Shown here: positions 55,885-64,000 of the stretch, in pieces | Numbering within the stretch: the stretch's first letter is position 1 | Layout of the letters: every line of letters starts with the position of its first letter | Source of the DNA: Echinometra lucunter | Taxonomy: Eukaryota; Echinodermata; Echinoidea; Camarodonta; Echinometridae | Direction of reading: 5' to 3' | NCBI GenBank assembly: GCA_029962745.1 | Contig: CM057166.1 | Location: 695,714-759,713 of the forward strand | Length of the DNA stretch: 64,000 nucleotides | The notes under the pieces: generated by a model | Told to the model about the DNA's origin: nothing | What the model saw: only the letters and a program-made list of their open reading frames with translations | The model's database searches: none | Position numbers and translations under genes: made by a program

Positions 55885-56021
55885 TTACGTACAATGAGCG
55901 CTATTACATAACTTTTCATGCCACGGCGTCTCCGCATCAAGAAGACGAGCTATGATGTCTTTGGCCTCATCTCCTGTCTTTGTTAAAAACAGTTTTGCCT
56001 TTTCAAAACACTTTTTGAATT
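55885..56021 (-). CDS. Possible last exon of an unidentified Cys-containing protein
   Basis: On the minus strand, a pyrimidine-rich acceptor (TTGCTGCCTTTAATAG) precedes an in-frame segment of 44 residues ending TAA. Landmarks are FKKCFEKAKLFLTKTGDEA, DIIARLLDAETPW and KLCNSAHC. Balanced amphipathic composition and three Cys look like real coding sequence, perhaps a small secreted or helical protein. No family is recognised and no upstream exon was located toward higher coordinates. Chance cannot be excluded. Confidence 0.4.
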
Positions 56022-57600
56022 CTATTAAAGGCAGCAAAAGTCAAATTCTCATTAGCGAGAGAGAGAGAGAGAGAGGGGGGGCACAGGTGCACAGGTGCAC
56101 ACCGAAACGGAATTACATTTCTGTGCAGTACAGCTTGGTTTTAAACTTTCAGCATTGTTACACTAAATATTTTTTTAAAAATTAAAGACAGGTTTTCATT
56201 CATATCATATTTCAAAGGTCATGGGGTGTTTCACAAAGAGTTGAAATTGATTTTGAAATCGCTCCGATCAGTTTTAAGTAACTTAAAATTGATATGATGA
56301 AAAAAAAATACCAGGAATTAGTTTTGAGCTCTACAAACATGACAAAGGCATATAATCCTAAATCTATAAGCAATTTAATATTTGTGGAACAGCCCTCCTC
56401 CTTCCGTCTCGGTGATGCATTTGATTTCGTATGTCTATCAACAATGATCAAAGTGAGAGATTAGCAGGACAAATAGGCAGTTATCTTGACCCGGAAAGCC
56501 TTTAGATCAGAGGAATGGCCGGCATAGTCCCGATTTTCATAAATTTCTACTTAGAAATTAATCATGTTAAAAGAAATGAGTTCTCGGAATATCTCTCTAA
56601 TCTGAGCTGCCGAACGATTCTACTCTTTGCTTTCTATTTTAAACGATGCATTTTATACGCTACCCGGAAAGTGGTGGTTTAATTTTTGAAGTTAGATTAC
56701 TCTAAAATAGTTTTATGCTTTATCCTGTCTTTCATTGACAAAACATGATACGTAGACTTAGAAAATGCAAAGAAAGTATAGCTTCAAAGTTCAGGTAATT
56801 GCGCAAAAGAATGTAGTTACCCTTCTATACCATCAAATTAAGTGAAACAAATAAACAAATAAATAAAATATTGTGCTATGTATGGGCCTTCTAATAAGGG
56901 ATTTTGCTAAAACTGCTTTAGTGCAGTGTATGTCTACGTCATTTCCTTTTTCATCTTTATGTCTCCCAGACTATTTTTAAAAAAAATTTCAGCCATGCAG
57001 AGTTTCGTAGTAGGCCTATAACAACAAAAAGAAGAAAAAAATATCACACAGAAACCATGAAAATGAGAATAGTTAAATTAGATAAACGTAACTAACAGAA
57101 TTATTATTTTTTATATAAACTGTTATGAGGAGCCCCTTGAACGAAATTAAACAAGAAAATTTCAGTTTCCATTTAATAATCCATGGACTGTTATTGCTAA
57201 TCTTAGAAGTAAAGAAAGATCATTTAAATATTGGAGCAATAGCAATGTATTTTTTTTTTGCAAGAAAAGGGCTGTCTTGTCATTTTAACTTTGTGAAAAG
57301 AAGTGTGCCTCATTGCTGCCTACTCTTTATTCATGACACACACACAAGATGTTATGTAAAGAAATAGCATTCCGTGCCGAGATAACATCGTGTAGATCCT
57401 TTCCTCTCGGCATTTCTTATTCGTTTTTTCTTCTTCTTCTTCTTCTTCTTCAAAAAGCATAGTACTCTCACTGAGTCTGCCACTCATTTTCTTCTAAATG
57501 GGCGATTTGCAGGAATATTAAGCACAGCTAGTCTTCAATGTTCCAAGAAGGTGCGTGTATGCTATAATAATGATTAATAATGATACCGATAGTGATATTT
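56022..57600. other. Gene-free or intronic stretch
   Basis: No exon could be supported. It contains (GA)n at 56055-56078 and (TTC)n at 57429-57452. It could be the intron upstream of the minus-strand exon at 55885-56021. Confidence 0.4.
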
Positions 57601-57605
57601 TGCAG

Positions 57606-57831
57606 CGAGGCTTCATCAGCGTTTAATACTCCTCTTCCTGTGGTACTAGTCCCTGCACTTATTATTATTACCCCAGCATGTCTAGCTACCCTTGCATGTC
57701 GGTTGACGAAGCGCAGGGACAAAGTGGACAAGACATCTTATCGAAGGATGTTAGCAAGAATCTTATCAAGGATCAAACTGAATAGGAACTCTTGTCAAGA
57801 GCCTTGGACAAAATTAATGCACACACCGTAA
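57606..57831 (+). CDS. Possible terminal exon with a transmembrane segment
   Basis: After a TTTTGCAG acceptor the frame encodes EASSAFNTPLPVV, a hydrophobic stretch (LVPALIIITPACLATLAC), a KRR stop-transfer cluster and a basic tail of about 45 residues, ending TAA. This is the layout of the C-terminus of a single-pass type I membrane protein. No extracellular domain or upstream exon was identified, so the call rests on composition and the splice site. The stop lies about four bases before the transposon at 57836. Confidence 0.35.
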
Positions 57832-57835
57832 ATGA

Positions 57836-59483
57836 GGTATCACACTGCTTGCGAACGTTGCAATTTTTCGATTCGTCAAACTTTTGACGAATGTTGACGA
57901 AAATCAGGGTTCGCCTCATTTTTCAGCGACATTCAGCGACAATTAGCAACATTTGCGCGACTGTTTGCGAAAGTGTTTGCGAAATTAAAAGCGACTGTAA
58001 GCAAAATGTTAGCGACAGCTTTAACGAAGGTTAGCAACCATTTACCAATTCATTGCCACCGTGGTCACCACGTAGTCTCTAGCATTGGCGAATCAAAAAA
58101 TTTTTAGCGACATGTCTTACAACCGTTTGAATGGCTTAACGACAGTTTTGCAAACGTTTGCAACTGGAAAAATGAATTCGCAAAAAAATAACGACAGTTT
58201 TGCAAACGTTTGCAACTGGAAAAATGAATTCGCAAAAAATTCACACAAATTTGCAGGGATTCCGAACCAGGGGCGTAGCTACGGGGGGGGGGGGGGGCGG
58301 GGGGGGGACACGTGCCCCCCATAAATTTGGTGTGCCCCCGGTGCCCCCCCCCCCCACAAAAATAAAGAGGTAGGAAAAGAAAAAAAAAGAAAAAGAAAGG
58401 CCCAGTAACTCACTTCAGCAGGCAAAAAAAAAAGTAAAGCAATACCGAAATGTAGACTTTTGTAAGTGCATATTTCAAACTTTTCTTGCTCGCTTCGCTC
58501 GCTCTTCATATTTAGAAGCAGGATGGTTTGAGACAAGTTCAAGTTCAAGTTCAAGTTCGAGTTCAAGTTCAGTTTTTATTTCCGATATAACACAAGACAT
58601 AAAAATACCTTTTTTTCTTTTTAAATAGAAATATCGTGAATTAACATAGGCCTACATCATTTTTGTATCTTTTTTTTTAACATCAAAACAAAATAAATGT
58701 CTGCTTGACACAGTGTATTAAAAAAAAAAAACAGACATCCTATTTGGCAGAGTGGTGACCTAATATACCATTAAAAAATTACAGGTCTAAACTGTAGTTA
58801 CAAAGTGGTTATTTTGGGTTTACGCGTGTGTGCGTTTGTGTATGTGCCAAAACGTAGGAAAAGAGAAAAACAAATTTAAAAATAAAGCACAAGTATCTCA
58901 CTATCATCAGGCAAAAAAAAAGGGTAAAGCAATACCGAAATGGGCCATAAAGGCTAAAATGTAGACATTTGTAAGTGAGGATTTCAAAATTTTCTAGCTT
59001 GCTTCGCTCGCTCTTCATATTTAGAAGCAGGATGGTTTGAGACAGCATAGACCAGCGAGATATATCCTATTTGGTAGAGTGGTCACCAAATATATCATTA
59101 AAAAAAAATATAGGTCCAAACTGTATTTTGACGACAAAAAAAAAATGGTTATTTTAGCTCGCTCGATAGCAAAATGGAAAATATTATGTGTGTGTGTGTG
59201 GGGGGGGGGGGGTGTGCGTGTTTGTATGTGCCAAAAAAAAATTATTTTGGGTGCCCCCTACAAAATTTCAAGGTCCCCCCCCCCCCAGTGCCCTCCCACT
59301 GAAAAAATCCTAGCTACGCCAGTGTCCCGAACATGTTTAAACATTCTTTGAGACAAGAAAAGCTATTTGCGACAATTAAAACTTTTGCGAACTTTTTTGG
59401 AAACCTTTTACGACCTTTTACGAACCCTGACGAAACCGCAAAGTTCGCTACGTTTTCAAGCGTTCGCCGCTCAGTATGATACC
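57836..59483. mobile_element. Transposon with GGTATCAYACTG ends, host of a nested hAT
   Basis: GGTATCACACTG at 57836-57847 pairs with CAGTATGATACC at 59472-59483, and the next 25 bases (GCGAACG...) are also inverted. Both flanks of the nested hAT are full of TTGCGAC, TTAGCGAC and GCGAACG words, so they belong to one element. A tandem pair of about 60 bases (GACAGTTTTGCAAACGTTTG) lies at 58140-58240. Right flank is TTAA-like, the left is not clean. Confidence 0.65.
58268..59324. mobile_element. hAT-type non-autonomous transposon, nested
   Basis: Ends CAGGGGCGTAGCTACGGGG and, on the other strand, CACTGGCGTAGCTAGGATT. Flanking 8-mers are TTCCGAAC (58260-58267) and TCCCGAAC (59325-59332), seven of eight matching. 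The interior is poly-G/poly-C next to each end plus two copies of CTTCGCTCGCTCTTCATATT. Positions 58530-58600 hold a LINE 3' end (minus strand) with a (TTGAAC)n tail. No transposase frame. Confidence 0.82.
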
Positions 59484-59581
59484 CCCTTAAGCTATTCTTT
59501 GAGATGTTACAGTATTTAGTGTTGCCCTTTTGCAAATACATGGAAGGGATTGTTTTTGATCAGTTAACAGGTACAAAAAAG

Positions 59582-60081
59582 NNNNNNNNNNNNNNNNNNN
59601 NNNNNNNNNNNNNNNNNNNNNNNNNNNNNNNNNNNNNNNNNNNNNNNNNNNNNNNNNNNNNNNNNNNNNNNNNNNNNNNNNNNNNNNNNNNNNNNNNNNN
59701 NNNNNNNNNNNNNNNNNNNNNNNNNNNNNNNNNNNNNNNNNNNNNNNNNNNNNNNNNNNNNNNNNNNNNNNNNNNNNNNNNNNNNNNNNNNNNNNNNNNN
59801 NNNNNNNNNNNNNNNNNNNNNNNNNNNNNNNNNNNNNNNNNNNNNNNNNNNNNNNNNNNNNNNNNNNNNNNNNNNNNNNNNNNNNNNNNNNNNNNNNNNN
59901 NNNNNNNNNNNNNNNNNNNNNNNNNNNNNNNNNNNNNNNNNNNNNNNNNNNNNNNNNNNNNNNNNNNNNNNNNNNNNNNNNNNNNNNNNNNNNNNNNNNN
60001 NNNNNNNNNNNNNNNNNNNNNNNNNNNNNNNNNNNNNNNNNNNNNNNNNNNNNNNNNNNNNNNNNNNNNNNNNNNNNNNNN
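59582..60081. other. Assembly gap of exactly 500 N
   Basis: 500 consecutive N. The round number indicates a placeholder for unknown distance between contigs, so order and spacing across it are uncertain. Confidence 0.99.
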
Positions 60082-60590
60082 AACCTAAATCAATGAAAAA
60101 AAACTTCAACGGAAAGAACTTTTCTAGGTTTGTAAACTGTCCAATCGACTAGAATTTTATGGTTGTGAAACAGAGTAATAATTTGAGGTGGTATACTTTG
60201 TCGTTTTCAAGGTGTTTCATGTTTGACAATACTGGATTTCCTAGAGAGATGTTTAGATATTGGAGTTTTTGTATATACTGAAATAAACTGTAAATCTATT
60301 TTGATTGGTACAAGTTGAGTTTTATCTGGAATTTTATTTGAGTCCACCCATGTGACAGCTTCTGATGTGTAATGAGAGACAGCTTTATTTGAAATAAGTG
60401 AAATAAATAAAGATTTACATCAAGAATAATGTTTTTTTCATGAATTTATGCAGCCTTTTCATTTGTTAAGGATATCAGTAACAGGAAGAATTACAACAAC
60501 AAAAATCGCTAGTCATGATCTGAAAATTGAGAAATCTAGAGCAATGAAGCATCATCAGCATCCAGCAGAAGATACCAAACTATTCAAGAG
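60082..60590. other. AT-rich stretch, possible 3' UTR
   Basis: No coding exon. GAAATAAATAAAGATTTAC near 60400 could be a polyadenylation signal for a plus-strand gene lying in the gap, which cannot be tested here. Confidence 0.3.
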
Positions 60591-60596
60591 AAAATA

Positions 60597-60708
60597 ATCA
60601 TCATCATCAACATCGCCATCATTAACATCATCCTCATTACCATCATCATGATCATCATCATCATCATCATCATTATCATCATCGTTGTTGTCTCATCACC
60701 CTTATCAC

Positions 60709-60757
<49 letters not shown>

Positions 60758-60912
60758 GTCTCATCACCCTTATCACCATCATAATCATCTTATTTCATCA
60801 TCATCACATACACTATCATCATCATAATCATCATAATCATCAATGTCATCATCATCTTTAGCTCATCATCACCATCACCATCATCATTACAATCATCACA
60901 ATTACCACAACC
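60597..60912. repeat. (ATC)n trinucleotide repeat region
   Basis: Over 300 bases dominated by ATC units with ACC and ATA variants; the purest part is 60700-60760. Confidence 0.95.
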
Positions 60913-61618
60913 ATCACTTACATGTAGATTTTATTTTACAGATATTATCAGCACAATGAAATTACCTAATTATAGAAAATATGCACAAGCTGGTATATGG
61001 TATAGTGATGAAAAAGTGACTGTATGTATTGAAAAAAGAGAGAGAGAAAAAAGGCTTGAAATATTCATCTCCCATCATTTTTTTTTTTTTTTTGACTTTA
61101 ATTCTTTCATCACTTAAAATATGTTTTAAAAATTACATAACAAAAATATCCCCATTCAGAGGGTTAGATTAGTAAAGTTGGTGAACTAAGAATGAACACA
61201 ATCGATATTTCGGAAAATATTTACTTGGTCAGTATCGCCTTGATGAAAACAAAGCATCCATATGAACTTTTTTTTTCAATTCAATTCAAAATGGTTTATC
61301 AAAATACTTTCATGGTGGCACAACCGAATTGCAAAAGTTTATACAAGACATAATCCAATGACAATAGAAATCAGCAGTACAAATTAAACTTATAAGAAGG
61401 TCAAAAATAAAATATATGTTAAAACATAGACTACCAATATCATTTCTTAGAGATTGTGATAATAACGTAAGAGCATGAGCAATCATGGAAAAAGAAAAGT
61501 GGATAGGCATGTGTGAGCATGTGGGTGTAATAGAGAAAGAAAGGAAGAGAGATGGAGAGAAAGAAGTAAGGTAGAGGGAAAGAATAGCAGCAATGAAGAT
61601 GAGATGGGAAAAGAGGGG

Positions 61619-61654
<36 letters not shown>

Positions 61655-62916
61655 AGAAAGAAAGAGCTAGAAGATGGAGAAAACACACAAAATAAGCTAA
61701 ACTGAAATGAGGTAACATGTATAAGAGAAAGAATGGTAACATTGTGTTCAAGCAATTATTCATTGACAAAAAGTGCAATCAGGATAGATAAACAGAACAG
61801 AAGTTGGAAAGAGAAAAAGAGAGAGAAAGAGATTGAGAAAGATAGAAAAAAAACTGGGATGTAGGAATACAAGGAGAAAGAAGTGGGCCAAACATGGAAA
61901 GATTAAGGGTAGAGAAAGAAAGATGAGATGAAAGAATAAAAGAAGGAACTGGCATAAAGAGAAGAAAGAGAGAGGAAAGGAAAAGAAGTAGTGAAACACA
62001 TGAAAAAAAGGATTATAATACAATAGATTACACTACCTTCGCATCAATATCCACAGACTCTAACATCTTGGCTAATTTATATTTTCAACTGAAGTTACGA
62101 TACTACCCCCTTCCCTCCCACTCCCTCCCTCTCTTTCTTTCATTACTATCAAAATAAAACTAATCTATTTATGTATTCCTGTGGTCCTTTTAAATCATTG
62201 CATTTTCAAATGATTTTACAATAAACAAAAGATATGAATGTGACAGGGCCTTAGTGGTATCAAAATAGAAGAAAATGTTAAAGGCATTGCCTAACTTTGT
62301 GAGCAGCTGATTTAAAAAATTCTCAAACTAAGATGAAACATGTCTATGAGTACTTGTATTTATACTCAAAAACCCTGTAACCAACCATAATTTGGAAGGA
62401 AAAGCTGTAAGTTAGACGCAAACCGCGATTTTATTAGCTTTCGTCTCGAGAGACACTGATCTAAGAGGATCGTTTGCACGAATAAAAAAATACTGTTACC
62501 TGCCTTCCGCCGCGTGATACATCAATACACACAGTGCAGTCCGTTAAGTCATGCGTGCATGCGACCCTCGTATATTTTTCAAACATTGGTTCACATTTCT
62601 ATTGTTTAAAAATCCTTCCCGTGGATATTTTACTCTGAAACCTTCAGACTGGTATTTTTACACTATAACCCTAATGTTTTATCCCATTTTTAAGTAACAA
62701 AATGAGATTTTTAAAAATCATAACAATGTTAACCAATGTCTTTAAAATAGCTAAACAAAGAGGACAGGATAGAATACTTTGCTTTGATAACAGAGAAAAT
62801 AGATAATACATGTTGCACCAATGAGGTAGCAGCTGCATAGTAATATATTCATTTATCCTTTAAAATTTCATTTCTTTTATTCCTCTCAATGCTGTCATTT
62901 TTTGGAAAAAAAGATT
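60913..62916. other. Gene-free stretch downstream of the beta-lactamase-like gene
   Basis: Purine-rich on the plus strand from 61520 to 62000, with (AG)n at 61620-61645. Minus-strand frames there are artefacts of CT-rich sequence (Ser/Leu/Phe runs). The part next to 62917 is probably 3' UTR. Confidence 0.5.
61270..61420 (-). mobile_element. LINE 3' end with (TTGAA)n tail
   Basis: On the minus strand the sequence ends TTTTGAATTGAATTGAAAAA, preceded by a UTR-like stretch. This is the same layout as the LINE terminus at 47717-48235. No coding part is recognised. Confidence 0.5.
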
Positions 62917-63102
62917 TCATGATTTATTTAGTTTCTTGATACATCCATACATAGCTCTCTGTAAGGTCTTGAATCGTGGGTCATCTCCAAAACCAAAGGG
63001 GGCAGCATAGCGACTGGTAAAGGCATAACCAAGATTATGATCGAGATCGGTAAAAGCCACCTGACCTCCAGCCCCAGGATGACCAAAGATCTTACCTCCA
63101 TC
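62917..63102 (-). CDS. Serine beta-lactamase-like protein, last exon
   Basis: Minus-strand exon after a CCCATCTAG acceptor: 61 residues then TGA, starting in phase 0. It reads DGGKIFGHPGAGGQVAF, TDLDHNLGYAFTSRY, GFGDDPRFKTL and ends CIKKLNKS. The GHPGAGGQVAF block is the C-terminal HxG-type motif that stands in for the KTG motif of class C beta-lactamases and EstB-like esterases (PF00144). The DLDHNLGYAFTSRY strand and RFKTL helix are typical of animal LACTB-like and beta-lactamase domain-containing proteins. The catalytic SxxK and YxN motifs must lie in exons beyond 64000. Animal members are hydrolases of uncertain substrate. Frames in other phases over this exon are spurious. Confidence 0.8.
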   Translation of the reverse strand, partial: DGGKIFGHPGAGGQVAFTDLDHNLGYAFTSRYAAPFGFGDDPRFKTLQRAMYGCIKKLNKS

Positions 63103-63128
63103 CTAGATGGGAGGATGGTAAGAGGACG

Positions 63129-63142
63129 AGAGAGAGAAAACA

Positions 63143-63182
<40 letters not shown>
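63129..63182. repeat. (GA)n microsatellite
   Basis: AG run in the intron upstream of the beta-lactamase-like exon. Confidence 0.95.
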
Positions 63183-63183
<1 letters not shown>

Positions 63184-63553
63184 AGAATAGAGGATGGGGG
63201 GCAGAGGAAGGGAGACATACAGAACACAAAAGAGGGAAAGAGAGGAAAAAAAAAACCCATAAGAATGGATAAAAACTAATTTGCTGATCTAATAGCTTTT
63301 TATACTCATTCCTAATTGGTGTGGTTTCCACTTTGTAATACTAATATTGGCAACAATGGCAATACTGGCATAGAAGACTTTGTATCAGGACCTGACTTAA
63401 TATTTGAAAAATCATGCATCGGACAAAATGAATAATACTCAAATATATTATGAAACAAATTAATGATTAATTAGACAATTACAATAATAAACAATTTGAA
63501 GAAAATAAAAAATCAGGTCTCACTGATAATGAAAAATCTCGGTGTATACAGAA
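63183..63553. other. Intronic stretch, nothing recognised
   Basis: AT-rich DNA between the last beta-lactamase-like exon and the foldback element. No further exon of that gene could be supported. Confidence 0.4.
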
Positions 63554-63767
63554 AACAGAGTAATATTTATTTTCAGAAAATGAACTTTAGGGGAAATTCC
63601 TGCCAATTATTGAGAAAAACCACAATTTCCTATATTCCACTAGGAAAACCTGATTTGGGGGATATTCTTTATGATATCCTGATTTACTATGGGAAATCAT
63701 GGTTTTCTCAATAATTTTCAGGATTTTCTCATTAAGTTTATATTTCAAAAATAAATATTACTCTGTT
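63554..63767. mobile_element. 214-bp AT-rich foldback MITE
   Basis: AACAGAGTAATATTTATTTT at 63554-63573 is perfectly inverted at 63748-63767. Inner pairs such as AATTATTGAGAAAA and TTTTCTCAATAATT extend the arms nearly to the centre. Confidence 0.85.
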
Positions 63768-63931
63768 AGACCAATTCACATCTATAACAACAATAATAAT
63801 AATAATAATAACACTGGTTTCTTATGCGGTGCTTATACTTATCTATGTTCCCACTATCACAAATTGAAATCGCGGTCTTAATCATGAAGTAATCGTGGTG
63901 ATCATATCAGATCTCATCAGATCTTGAGGTC

Positions 63932-63991
63932 AATTGTGTTGATCGTAGAAAAATTTCTGACTGTTCAAAAATTTTCTACGATCAATACAAT
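63932..63991. repeat. Hairpin near the window edge
   Basis: TGTTGATCGTAGAAAAATTT and AAATTTTCTACGATCAATAC are reverse complements around a loop of about 11 bases. It may be one end of a larger element cut by the window. Confidence 0.7.
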
Positions 63992-64000
63992 TAATTGTCG

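Noticed and set aside
59504..60109. Open frames across the N gap
   Set aside because: They consist of unknown residues from the 500-N placeholder.
62928..63331. Membrane-protein-like minus-strand frames over the beta-lactamase exon
   Set aside because: They run through a (CT)n repeat and intron; the correct frame over 62917-63102 gives the conserved family motifs.

Overview
The window is AT-rich animal DNA with spliced genes (GT-AG introns), dense young transposable elements, LINE and tRNA-derived SINE copies, and many runs of ten or more G or C. The gene content (a spliced Elongator subunit, an intronless rhodopsin-type GPCR, a thrombospondin-repeat protein, an eukaryotic serine beta-lactamase-like protein) and the kinds of repeats fit a marine invertebrate deuterostome, most likely an echinoderm such as a sea urchin. 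The species call is inference.

Layout. 1-11 kb: no gene; microsatellites, a TC-rich minisatellite (4.5-5.2 kb), two pairs of segmental duplicates and small foldback elements. 11.2-21.4 kb (minus strand): 3' part of a secreted thrombospondin type 1 repeat gene, four phase-1 exons. Its last intron is almost filled by one Harbinger-like element that itself holds a decayed CR1-like LINE and a second small transposon. 21.4-25.6 kb: intergenic DNA with several target-site-flanked MITEs, a hAT element with a perfect 8-bp duplication inserted in a possible coding exon, and a nested foldback. 25.8-40.2 kb (plus strand): complete ELP5 gene, eight exons, introns carrying four copies of a piggyBac-type MITE (TTAA sites). 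40.7-42.2 kb: an inverted-repeat-bounded satellite carrying six evenly spaced perfect DR1 nuclear-receptor motifs. 42-50 kb: SINEs, foldbacks, a fifth piggyBac MITE, a LINE tail inside an inverted TTCG-rich repeat, and a hAT element that was duplicated after insertion. 50.3-51.5 kb: intronless GPCR. 52.6-54.8 kb: LINE remnant whose reverse transcriptase region is replaced by DNA packed with the palindrome ACCATGGT. 55.9-57.8 kb: two possible terminal exons on opposite strands. 57.8-59.5 kb: a transposon with a hAT element nested in it. 59.58-60.08 kb: a 500-base assembly gap. 62.9-63.1 kb (minus): last exon of a beta-lactamase-like serine hydrolase running out of the window.

The genes do not form a pathway. 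ELP5 is a housekeeping tRNA-modification gene, the GPCR a sensory or peptide-type receptor, and the thrombospondin-repeat protein is extracellular. The richest biology is in the mobile DNA: several families can be typed from terminal inverted repeats and target-site duplications, and their nesting gives an insertion order.
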